A stretch of 64,000 nucleotides of DNA from Metaphire vulgaris (Eukaryota > Annelida > Clitellata > Crassiclitellata > Megascolecidae): contig CM030859.1 in assembly GCA_018105865.1 (NCBI GenBank), positions 6,986,443-7,050,442 on the forward strand, read 5' to 3'. Positions 36,313-48,318 of this stretch are shown piece after piece (position 1 is the stretch's first letter; every line of letters starts with the position of its first letter). The notes beneath the pieces are model-generated. The model had not been told where the DNA came from, did no database searches, and saw nothing but the letters and a program-made list of their open reading frames with translations. Both the position numbers and the translations under genes were made by a program.

Positions 36313-36560
36313 CAGAGGCGTAGTACCGAGGGTATCCGGCGCCCGGGGGGGGGGGGCAAAGTGATGAGCAGAAAAAAGGTCGTCACATTGTTCTCGGCGC
36401 CCCTCAAGTCTTACGGCGCCCCTCTTCATATAGTGCAAAAAGGTCGTCGCACATGTTCTTCTTCTTTATTATGCATTTAACTTACCCAAATACCCAATTT
36501 TGGCGCCCCCACCTCGGCGCTCGGGGGCATATGCTCACCTGCCCCCTCGCTACGCCTCTG
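36313..36560. mobile_element. hAT-like MITE, perfect 8-bp duplication
   Basis: CAGAGGCGTAG ... CTACGCCTCTG, flanked by catgcata on both sides. Motif copies at about 36366 and 36436. Family member at 63249-63589. Confidence 0.9.
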
Positions 36561-37068
36561 CATGCATAACCTGAGCGAGACCAAATTGCTGCCGTTGTGT
36601 GATTTGCGCTTTTGATATCTGACGCAAGTCAGTTAATCATCCGATTTGAAGCGGCGATAAATTGAATGATATATTCTGCAACACTGGAGCAAAGCGATGG
36701 ATTGGAATAATTTCAAATAAACCTACTCACTGACTTTGCTTACAGATGACCACAGAAATTGCGTGCCTCTTACCTCTCACCCGCCTGCCAATCAATCAAC
36801 CGAAAACGAACGAAGGCAAATTCAAGTGAGGAAGCGACAAAGCTACAGAGATAGGGAAAAGCTTAAACGATGGGGCGATCACACAGAGCGACGCCGGAGA
36901 AGCCTTTATCCTGGTTTTTGATCTTAAGGATCGCAATCATTACACGGACTTTGCGTCTCGTTCACCCCATAGGACGGATTAAAACGAAGGCGTTGGAGAG
37001 TGGCCATTGATGGTGAGCAAAGAATGCGGTTTCGAGTATTTGCATAGGCGGCGTCAATAAACCCGGGA

Positions 37069-37075
<7 letters not shown>
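36561..37075. other. No recognised feature
   Basis: Unassigned DNA between a MITE and a large microsatellite. The short plus frame at 36736-36921 is not convincing. Confidence 0.4.
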
Positions 37076-38217
<1,142 letters not shown>

Positions 38218-38315
38218 AAATTTTAGTGCAAGGGTTGTGGTCCTGATTAAATGTTGAGAGTTATTAGAGTGGTCTTCATACATGCTAAATTAGCATCATA
38301 AGCCACTAAAATCAC

Positions 38316-38360
<45 letters not shown>

Positions 38361-38386
38361 TCTTCTTCTTCTTCTTCTTCTTCTTC

Positions 38387-38451
<65 letters not shown>
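38218..38451 (+). mobile_element. 3' tail of the hairpin-tailed LINE, third copy
   Basis: TTTTAGTGCAAGGGTTGTGG encodes the FSARVV end seen in the other copies. Hairpin 38269-38306 pairs GTGG with CCAC and, inside, ATGCTAA with TTAGCAT. A (TTA)/(TTC)n tail runs to 38451. Confidence 0.65.
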
Positions 38452-38455
<4 letters not shown>

Positions 38456-38851
38456 CAGATTTGAAAATTATGTCAGATTTGAAAATTATGTCAGATTTGA
38501 AAATTTAAACACAACAGCTTCTATGAGACGTGCATATGATCATATGACAAACTAATATGCACTGTGATCCAATAAAAAACACGCCACTGCTTATTTGTTC
38601 ATAACTTTGGCAAATGAGAACCGATTTTCAGACTGCTTTCATTATTTGACTCAGAACTGAATAGGGACAAAAATTGGCATATATTATTTACTATGCCTTT
38701 ATTGTGTATCAACCCTACTTAATAAAACTAAAATAAGCAGAGAAATAGCGAAAACTGTCATGTACAGTGTAAACACATATAGCGTTCTTAATTGTTCACA
38801 GAATGTTCTGAACTTAAACAATGAATTAAAGCGAAGATAAAGCAAGTCAAA

Positions 38852-39047
38852 CAGGGGCGTAGCGAAGGGGGTATATAGCGGTAAATATACCCCTCCCAAA
38901 AAATCAGTCTACCTTAAAGTTTTTATGTGATTTACACGTGGTTATATCTTATATGTAGTTTATATGGTTTGTGTGGTTTATAGTTAAGATTTGTACCCAC
39001 CCAAAATATTTATACCCTCCCAAATCAAATTCCTGACTACGCCCCTG
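38852..39047. mobile_element. hAT-like MITE, perfect 8-bp duplication
   Basis: CAGGGGCGTAGCGAAGG ... CCTGACTACGCCCCTG, flanked by aagtcaaa on both sides. Confidence 0.9.
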
Positions 39048-39212
39048 AAGTCAAAGTTCAAAATAAATGCTTGAAGTGCCATCCTCTTGCGCGAACACAT
39101 TGCACGCAAACGTTCACTCAGTCGCCGATGGTTTCCTTCGGCGTGTGTCGAATCCCGGCAGAACAATGGCGTCTATTACCGAGATGTGCTTTCGATGTAG
39201 GAGCTACTACTG

Positions 39213-39918
39213 CCTGTTAAGCCACTGCTTCACTTAAGGATTAAGTCGGCGAACTTAGTCGTTTAGTTTGTCGGCAAACAAACCCACCGACGTTCAGTCT
39301 TGTCTGGAAGCAAAAAAATAAGCCACGCCTACAAACGCTGATGTAGCTCACATTTTAAAGATGGCTGACGAGGAATTTGTCGCTTTATTATGTGGTTTAA
39401 TGTTGACGGTTATTGCATCCGCACATGCATTATCGGGAAGTTTCATTATTATTACTGACATAAAAGTTACATGTCCATGTGAATACTTGTCCAACCACTA
39501 TTTCTTAACGTTGCATTTAATTTTATTTATTTTTTCTTCATGAAGAATATTTATGTCAAATTCACATTTTGACATCTTTCTTGTAATCTTGGAAACTCGT
39601 CGATTTCGCACGTAAATTCTCCGACAATGTGTGGTCGTGGTTATTGTCAATTGGCGCGCTGATCTTTGGACTAAAACCTGATTGGCTGACAAGTCAGAAA
39701 ATCCGCCGACAAAGTCCGGCATATTGTGTATTCACATTATCCGGGAGACCGGGACTTAGTCGGCGGACGTTTACTCCCCGCCCCGAACGTCCCGCTGACA
39801 AAGTCAGCCAGTGAAGCAGCTGTCATTTGCAACCGGATTCTCATTCAGGCGGATTCGGCCGCCGATAAGTTGGCCGACAAAGTCCGCCGACACAGTTTGC
39901 CGGTGAAGCACCCCCTTT
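39213..39918. mobile_element. Unclassified element inserted in mariner copy 2
   Basis: Absent from the matching place in copy 1. Edges resemble CACTGCTTCAC and its mirror GGTGAAGCACC. The interior repeats CCGACAAAGTC-like steps (about 39702, 39797, 39868 and 39881). A 60-codon frame (MADEEFVALLCGLML...) begins at 39361 and is unassigned. The edges recall PIF/Harbinger elements, but this is tentative. Confidence 0.4.
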
Positions 39919-40379
39919 ATACGGAGCATTTCCGGCGACTTCTTCGTCTTTCATCAAGACGGCGCTCCGTCACACCGGGTGCACCAGACAGTCGGCTTGC
40001 TAATAAGTTGCTATACAGCAGGAGACGCCTACTGCATTCATTCCACCAGAACTGTACCTCACAAACAGTCCAGATCGGAATCCAGTTTGGTAGAAAGTTT
40101 AGAGGAAGAGGAGCAGCGGATCTACCAAACCAAAGTTTGCTGCAGCGTCAGTGAACCGAATGAGAGACTGATCATCGTTCGGGACGATCCGGTACAAAGC
40201 GTCGTCGATGGATGATGGGGCTTTTGATGAATGGCGAAGTGTTTGCATGCATGTGTATGCGCAAGAGAAGGACACTTCGAGCATTTGCTTTGAGCGTGGG
40301 TTGTTATAACTTTGCTTCAATTCATTTTTACGTTCTGAAATTCTGAGCACTTTGTGAGCAACCGAGAACATTATATATG

Positions 40380-40770
<391 letters not shown>

Positions 40771-40990
40771 TTACACGACAGTTTTCGTTATTTTCAGGAC
40801 TATTTCAGTGTAACTACTATGTAGGGGTGCTACACGTTACATGCATTGTAAATTATATATATTATTTTGATAATATTTTATCCATTTATTTTTAAGCCAA
40901 ATAAAGAAAACATTTTGAAAATCGGTTCGTATTTGCCTAAGTTATGGACAAATATACAGTGGCATGCTTTTTATTGGGTCACAGTGTGTA

Positions 40991-41326
40991 GTTTATATTC
41001 AAGAGATTAGTTTGCGGAACACAACAGGAACAGACAGAGGCAACAAATCTCTGTGCAGGAAGCTCTTCACAATGGTCAGAGAAATTGCGAATTGTCTTAT
41101 ACTCTGTATTCAAGGCAGGAGTTCTACGACGGCTGCTGCTGCTGAATCGGAATAAATGCAACGGGACTCAAAGACAGAATCAGATGGGAGCGAAGTGCAA
41201 AGGAAGATTAGTGCGAGTCGAACAGGACGACGATTAATTGAATATACGGACGAGGAGTCAAGGTGATGACGGGAGAATTTATTTAGCAAAAAACGAGTTA
41301 CAGACGTCCTTCGTTCATGGATTGAT
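40991..41326. other. No recognised feature
   Basis: Short frames on both strands only. Confidence 0.4.
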
Positions 41327-41493
41327 CAGGGGCGTAGCCAGGAATTTTATATGGGGTTACTTTTTTGGGGATATATATATATTGTTATATATTATGTACA
41401 TAATATATATTATATATACTATATATATTATATGTATCATATATCATATATATATACTCATAAACAGACCACAAGTCTATATCTGCAACGGGT

Positions 41494-41541
<48 letters not shown>

Positions 41542-41640
41542 ATATATATATGTATATTTACGTTAAATATACTGTATTATATATACACTGATTTTGGGGT
41601 GGGATATATATACCGATATACCCCCATCGCTACTCCCCTG
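41327..41640. mobile_element. hAT-like MITE expanded by (TA)n
   Basis: CAGGGGCGTAGCCAGG ... CGCTACTCCCCTG. Flanks ggattgat/gggttgat match at 7 of 8. The centre is (TA)n-rich (41380-41580). Confidence 0.78.
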
Positions 41641-41988
41641 GGGTTGATCATATAAACCTGCTAACTAAGACATTCCAATTCACATCATCACATGATTAGG
41701 AATTTAATAGCTATACTCTTAGTACTTTTTGTGACGGTACTAGCCTGACCGGTAGCCTACGGCGTGCAGGAAAATCTCAAAACCAGTTCATTTGCTGTGC
41801 ATTGTGACAAATTTTGTCGGGAGCTGATTGGATGAAAGCAAATAATGGACGTTAAATGTGTCAAGAACTCCTTAATTGATGACCTTTTTTGCTCGTCTAT
41901 TTTTTCACTCCAGAATGTCAAAAGGTCTGGACTTAGTGTCGGTGGTCCTCTTTTATATTTCGGAGCCGCATCATGTGGACCAAACGTG

Positions 41989-42156
41989 CATGGGGCGCCC
42001 ACAGAAATATTTCCAGGAGGGGCAGAACACATTTTAACACAATGGTCACGGTTAATACTTTAGCAAGGTTTTAAAATTTCACTGTGAAATATTAGTAATT
42101 GCATTTTCCAGAAGGGATCTAGTGCCCCCTCTTGCCCTAATGTGCGGTCGCCCATG
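41989..42156. mobile_element. hAT-like MITE with CATGGG ends, perfect 8-bp duplication
   Basis: CATGGGGCGCCC ... GGTCGCCCATG, flanked by caaacgtg on both sides. Confidence 0.85.
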
Positions 42157-42171
42157 CAAACGTGGCCGTGA

Positions 42172-42510
42172 CCGCTATTCTGCTTCTATTATGATTTCCG
42201 CGTAGAATTTGACATAAACGTCAGCACAATATTGCCTATACCGGAATTCCCGTCCCCCCAAACATCACAGATCAGTGAGATCACTGATAATGTGTTTTAT
42301 GAGTCGACGAATATGCATTTTAAAAATCTTTTATCGTGTAATTACAAAGAAAATGGTCCTGTTATTATTCATCTGTCTCAAACTGTTACAAAGGAGGCGG
42401 TTGATTCAAAGGCGGTTGCGATTGCACAAGAAACCGCAGAGGGCGTTTCATCGATTACGTCGCTTCTGTCTTCAATAAACGCGTATATACAGTATATACA
42501 GTATATATAA
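42172..42510 (+). other. Unidentified open frame, partly duplicated downstream
   Basis: The frame is open from 42172 to the (TA)n tract, without a clear ATG: it reads FRVEFDINVSTILPIPEFPS, then VFYESTNMHFKNLLSCNYKE and TVTKEAVDSKAVAIAQETAEG. Its DNA from TAATGTGTTTTATGAG to TGTAATTACAAAGAAA recurs at 43314-43380. I do not recognise it. It may be an exon or a repeat fragment. Confidence 0.3.
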
Positions 42511-42639
42511 ATATATATATATATACAGTATATACAGTATATATAAATATATATACAGTATATATAGTATATATATAGTATATATAGTATATATATTATA
42601 TATATAGTATATATATTATATATAGTGTATATATATATA

Positions 42640-42691
<52 letters not shown>

Positions 42692-42834
42692 AACGCTTTA
42701 ACACAATATCTTTTCGAGGAACGTTTTCCATTGCAAACCTCGAGGCTCGACGAACCAGACGAGAGTTGACACATTAATTTTGTATCCGGACAAGTTTATT
42801 TCCATAAGACCTTCGGATTTAAGTACCGTATACA

Positions 42835-42900
<66 letters not shown>
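42485..42900. repeat. (TA)n-rich microsatellite clusters
   Basis: ATATACAGT-type and pure TA tracts at 42485-42690 and 42834-42898. The Tyr/Ile frames across them are artefacts. Confidence 0.95.
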
Positions 42901-42901
<1 letters not shown>

Positions 42902-43307
42902 TGTGCGTATATGCTCTGGATATGAATTCGTTTCTTGTGTGGTCTTCCTTTGGTTCAACGTTAGCTGCAGAGGTGTATGTGTGTTGCCCTATTTGACCTA
43001 AGAAGGGTCACTGTTGTCATAAAGGATCAATATGGATCTAATTCCACGGACGAATAATCACGCATCTCCAGCATCGCCGGTCGATAGAAAGGGACGTAGC
43101 ATCATCATCATCATCATCGTCGTCGTCGTCGTCGTCGATGCAGCGCCCATGCAGAACGCGCTTCAACAGTTGACTGTCTAAAGCTGATCAAGTTACAGAG
43201 CTGCAAATATCAAACACACTAACAACATGTCAGTAGGTCTAGTCGTTGCTTGTTTAGGTAAATTGAAATTTTAATTTGTCGAAAACTGCTAACGTGCTGT
43301 CGGCAGA

Positions 43308-43395
43308 TTCGAGATAATGTGTTTTATGAGTCGACGAATATGCATTTAAAAAACCTTTTATCGTGTAATTACAAAGAAAGTCAACGAATTCAGAT
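43308..43395 (+). repeat. Second copy of the 42278-42370 segment
   Basis: TAATGTGTTTTATGAGTCGA through TTACAAAGAAAG is nearly identical to the earlier copy, about 1 kb away. Confidence 0.85.
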
Positions 43396-43745
43396 GACTT
43401 AATAAGCCACAGACCGTCGACCATTTTAATTGGCTGTATCCACTGCTCGCTTTGATTGTCATCGTCGGTAGATGTCTGGCTCGAATGGAATTTAGACGAG
43501 AATTGTGGCCTTAGAATCTGCCGACAATTGGTAAATGGTCGTCGGCAAAGATTTCAGTTATGTTGTAGCCTACAGTAATCGCTGAATTTTCAGCTGTAGA
43601 CAATTTGTTCGCTACATTGAGACTTCGCATAGAAATTTTCCGACAAAATTGCCGGTTGCCCCGCGGCTGAGGGTGCTACACAAAGTGACCGACTGCGGTA
43701 GGTTCTCCTTACTACAAGTTTAGTTTTTGTGATGAAAGCGATTAG

Positions 43746-44552
43746 GTGTTGGTTGCGATCAGGTGTTGGCCGCGGGGCCAACACCTGATTCGACGTGAGT
43801 CGGTCTGGGCTGACGGCGTGGAAATAGTCCCCAAAACCGAGTTGCGGCTTCTTGGAGTACTGATTGATGAGACTCTCTCGTTCTCGGGGCATATCGCCAA
43901 TGTCTCCAAGCTGGGATTCTTCCATCTGAGAAGACTAAAAACCATCCGCCGATATCTCCCTATACCTGATACCATCAGTTTGGTCCGTGCACTGGTCCTG
44001 TCGCGCATTGACTATTGCAATAGTGTTTTATTGGGTCTGCCTACGACGAGACTGAACTCCCTCCAATCTGTGATTAACACAGCAGTGCGTCTAATATTCG
44101 GTCTGAAATGGAATGCCCATGTTTCACAGCCACTGAAAGATCAACTCCATTGGCTGAAGATTCCGGAGCGCATTGTGTTGAAACGGTGCTGGCTCACGTT
44201 TCGGGCACTTTATGATCCGCACTGTCCTACCTATCTTCGTGACTTGATTCAACCTGCTCCGTCAGTACAATACCGTTCCCAGCTTCGGTCGAGGAATCGC
44301 AATCCGCTGCTTGTCCCCCCTCCGGCCAGGACTCCTGCCCTCGGGGACAGATCCTTTCGGAGAGGCAACCCAATCCTGTGGAACACTCTGCCAAGGGTGG
44401 TCACCATGGAGACTTCGCCAGGAGCGTTTTTGAAGAACATTAAGACACACCTGTTTAAAGTTTCTTTTGGTTGTTAGACGCCTTTGACTTTAGCCTTAGC
44501 TATGCGTACGGCGTCGAATAAATCGTCCTGAATAATAATAATAATAATAATT
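43746..44552 (+). mobile_element. L2/CR1-like LINE, 5'-truncated, open C-terminal frame
   Basis: The 243-residue frame 43746-44477 reads ELRLLGVLIDETLSF, SRIDYCNSVLLGLP, LHWLKIPERIVLKR, LGDRSFRRGNPILWNTLP and LKNIKTHLFKV. This order (LGV.ID..LSF, R.DYCN..L.GLP, LHWLP...RI, GDR.F....LWN.LP, LKTHLF) is the post-catalytic part of L2-type reverse transcriptases. The catalytic YADD block is lost. The 3' UTR ends in (AAT)n at 44530-44552. Confidence 0.85.
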
Positions 44553-45684
44553 AGACAGACATTTTCAAATTGCGCAGAAGACAAACTTAGCTTCTGGTTG
44601 CATTGGTGCATCTGCCCGGCCACGAGACGCAACATTGGACGATGCAAAAGTCGCATTCGCAATCAGCCATCGCATTTCATAGGAGATACTACTAAGCGCT
44701 CAGAATCAGGGGTGGGTCTGCAGGGACCAGGGGCGTGTGCCCTCACAAACCCACCCCAAAAAGTTTATTTGCTAATTTCTCACAATGGCGAGGCGCCGAA
44801 AGGTTATAGATGCAAGAATAGACATGTTGGAGTCGTCTTTTCTTTCTTTTAAATAATTTTAACAGCATGCATCATTCCACGTGGAAAGACAGAAAGACAG
44901 AATGGGAAATGGAACACGATGGTTCCCGTCCAAACTGAATTCCTGCATCCGTCGTCCCTGCTATGAATTGAGAGGGAGCATCTCGCAGATGAATAGGAAT
45001 ACACCCTCTGGGCATCGGATCCTCTCTCTCTCTCTCTCTCTCTCTCCTCTCTCTCTCCCTTCCTCTCTCCCTCTCTCTCTCCCTCTCTCCCTCTCTCTCT
45101 CCCTCCCCTCTCTCTCCCCATTGAATCGATGTACAAGTGGACAGGAATGCGACATTTCCAAGCGTCCGCACGAACTCCCTTCGGACAGTCGACGGACAAA
45201 TATAATAACCGGAAAACTCTAAACCTCGACATCAACTGCACTTTTCTATGCACAGAGGAGGCGCACGACTTCGTATTGACACACACAGAGAGCAAACATT
45301 TCATACAAGATCCTTGCGCTCCAAATAATCGCTTATCATCAGAAAGAGTACTCACGTCCAACAGTCTACGAAGCAGCGTTGTCTTTTGTTCTGAGACCCT
45401 TCCGCCAGGGGGAAAGTCCCTCTTACTATGTCAATATCAGTCGATAGGGCTTTTATGCTGTCGCTCCTGATGAGTTGACAGCAGTTTCCTCCAACAGTGC
45501 GCTATAATCATAGCTTTTCAGGATTAGGGTTAGGCTAACCGTAACCCTACAATGTATGATTGGGCATGGGTTACTATGGGCTAGGCCCTAACCCTCTTCA
45601 GCTAACGTTTTCGAGGACTTCTGAATGACGTCCCCTCGACATCAACATCATCGCCTCTTTTCCTTGCACTGTACAGTATAATAG
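44553..45684. other. No recognised gene; (CT)n tract and telomere-like scraps
   Basis: A CT-rich tract lies at 45026-45118. TTAGGGTTAGG is followed by an inverted CCCTAACCC at about 45525-45597. A CAGGGGCGTGTG scrap lies near 44729. The long minus-strand frame at 44849-45361 runs across the CT tract and is not credible. Confidence 0.4.
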
Positions 45685-45954
45685 CAGGCCCGCCGAGAGG
45701 GGTGAGGGTGAATGGGGATAAGTGCCCAGGGTCCGGCGATCTGTAGGCGACTCTGATGGGTCCGTAAAATGTTGTTTAGCACATGGAATAATACATCTTA
45801 ACACCCTGAAAAGAATGACAAGAAAAAAAGGTCATCACCAGTTTTTCACACTTGATCTCATTGCAATTTCGGAAAGTCTGACGGGCAAAAAAGGGGGTGG
45901 GGGTCCGTGACTGCTCTGGCCAGGGGTCCGGAATTTCTCTCGGTGCATAGCCTG
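45685..45954. mobile_element. hAT-like MITE, perfect 8-bp duplication
   Basis: CAGGCCCGCCGAGAGG ... CTCTCGGTGCATAGCCTG, flanked by tataatag on both sides. Motif copies at 45816-45838 and (degenerate) 45881-45897. Confidence 0.9.
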
Positions 45955-46499
45955 TATAATAGTATTAATATTGCTAAATAATTCGCTAAGTGAGAGGGAC
46001 ACAAATGTGCTTATTCACTCAAAACACTTTATACGTTATACGCACAAGAATATAGACGTCTACTACTGTACTACTTCTAAAGAGCTATAAATTTACGAGA
46101 TTTTTACTTTACTTTACTTATTTAGCAACAGTCATAGCTTTGCCGAACAATGTAACGAGATCACGATGAATAACGACATTTGGCCAAATACACTTAGCAG
46201 TCGAATGACTTTTGGAATTCTGAACTCTTATAAAATATTTTCTCGCACAGACGAAAATTTGAACCAAAAATCTCACTTGAAATTTCATAAAAAATAGACA
46301 GCAAATCTTGGAAAGGAATAATGATGGACTTCAACATTATGTCTCACTTTAATTATTCAAATAGAAACTAAAATAGTTTTTAAATTCCTATTTGAATCAT
46401 TGTAAAGCCGAGGAGATGTTGGACATATCTTTCTATGATTGGGTCGGAAAATAGTGACTCAAAAATACTCGCGAGTGTGACTCTGACGTCACTAAGGAT
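45955..46499. other. No recognised feature
   Basis: AT-rich DNA without frames of note. Confidence 0.4.
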
Positions 46500-46905
46500 T
46501 CGGTTGAGGAGAAGGGGAGGAGGAGGAGGAGGAGGGGAGGAGGAGGAGGTGGTGGTGGAAATAGGTCGAGAGCGACAGACGAGGACAACGTCGTCGTTAG
46601 TTGGATCTGTTATTTGTCGGAGAGAGGAGAGAGAAGAGAGAGAGGAAAAAAAGAAAACAGAGAAGAGAGGAGAGAGATAAGAGAGATGGGGAGAGAGAGA
46701 GATGAGAGAAGGGTAGAGAGAAAGAGGGAGAAAAAGAAAACAGAGGAAAAAGAAGAGAGATTAAGAGAGAGGAGAAAGAGGAGAGGGGAGAGGAGAGAGG
46801 GGAGAGAGAGAGAGAGAGAGGAGAGAGAGAAGAGAGAAAGAGGGAAGAGTGGAGAGAGATAGAAAAGAGAAGAGATATATATAGGAGAGAATGAGGAGAG
46901 AAAGA

Positions 46906-46959
<54 letters not shown>

Positions 46960-46960
46960 G
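46500..46960. repeat. Purine-rich (GA)n tract
   Basis: About 460 bp, almost entirely A/G on the plus strand. Glu/Arg and Leu/Ser frames are artefacts. Confidence 0.95.
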
Positions 46961-47715
46961 TGTTGCCTTGATATTAATCATTGTTTGCAGCTGACGGCGC
47001 AACTTAAATGATTAATTTTTAAGAAAATCAAAATGGATCGTCGTCGTCGTCTGAACTATACGAGTTGGAGAATTTCTCTCTCCGTTCTTTGCGATCTCTC
47101 TTCTGGGAGAGCATCTGGTCTATTCTGATCAAGATCGAACGCCAGCGAATTGCTTTAAGCCGCAGACTGCAGAAGGAGCGAAAGGATTGCCTTATCCGCC
47201 ATCCGACCCCGATGTCTCAACTCGTTTAGGAAATTGAAGCGAAAAGGTGAATGTCAGGAAATCAGTGTCAGCGCACATAACGCAAATGGCCGTCAGTCGA
47301 AGACTAGAATCTTGATAGGCTTCTCCGCTCACAAGACTAACCAACATGATATCTGTCGCAACATGAATTAAAAATTAGGAGGACGTCCAACAAACTATTA
47401 AACTAACAATGATGCAAAATAAATTTCAATCTATAACGGCACTTCAGATATCGTATAACTTAAGTGAAGACGCTGTATAAATAGATTATCTGTCTCTTGA
47501 AAGCAACAGAAAGCGAATGGGACTTTGTAAGCATGTTGATAAGTAATGTGCAAGTATTTAGGAGATAAACTGCGAGACTTTCATTGCCTCTCCGTCTCTC
47601 TCTCTCTCTCTCTCTCTGTCTCTGTCTCTCTCTCTCTCTGTCTCTTTCCAAGCTACAGTTATGTAAAAATCTACAATCAAGAAAACGTCTACATTGATTA
47701 TGTCTAAATTAGGAG
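46961..47715. other. No recognised feature apart from a (CT)n tract
   Basis: (CT)n at 47597-47645. Otherwise unassigned. Confidence 0.4.
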
Positions 47716-47999
47716 CAGTAGCGTGGAGAGGGGGCGGTGGAGCGGTGGCCCTGGACATCCATCAGATGGGGACATCCAAATTGACTTGGCGACCTTTTTT
47801 TGCTCAACACTTTTTCATAAAAACCCTCAGATATTATCGGTTGACCCCGGGCATCCACATCAAATAGTGCAGTGGTTCTTAACCTTTTGATGATTACGTG
47901 CCCCTGAAACAAGTCTAAGAGAACGAAGTACCCCATACCCGTATATACCTTATCCCAGGACAAAAGTATGCAATAGATTGAAAATAATTATAAACTGCA

Positions 48000-48142
48000 A
48001 CAAACATCTTAGCATGATTTAAAGTGGCTTAGGAGGCATTACTGCCTGTGTGAAAGCCACTATAGGGGTACTAACGGGGCTTGAACCCGCTCCGTCAGCC
48101 TGACGCTCCAGCACGTAACCCACTCTGCCATCTTCCGCCCCA
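48000..48142 (-). mobile_element. tRNA-derived SINE
   Basis: On the minus strand, the A box TGGCAGAGTGG (48119-48130) and B box GGTTCAAGCCC (about 48078-48088) sit at tRNA-like spacing in a tRNA-Leu-like head. It is followed at 48060-48024 by a hairpin, GTGGCT/AGCCAC outside and AGGC/GCCT inside, then CTTTAAATCATG. The same 3' design ends the LINEs at 16173, 33050 and 38269. Confidence 0.75.
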
Positions 48143-48318
48143 GAAGATGTCTGTCACAGAAGACTATGCACATGCTAGAAAGTGGGACTTTTCTTTAGAA
48201 TTTCTAATTCAGTACAACAATTTCTACAGTATTTGTATAGTACTGTATACGGCAAGATTAGACACATACGAATTTTATTTCTGATGATGAAATACGTATA
48301 ACTGTATAAATACGCATA

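Noticed and set aside
44849..45361. 170-residue minus frame with Arg/Glu repeats
   Set aside because: Central part is a (CT)n tract; flanks show no family resemblance.
46435..47002. Glu/Arg-rich and Leu/Ser-rich frames
   Set aside because: They arise from a 460-bp purine tract.
48061..48142. A functional tRNA gene
   Set aside because: It has A and B boxes but the acceptor stem does not pair well, and it continues into a SINE tail.
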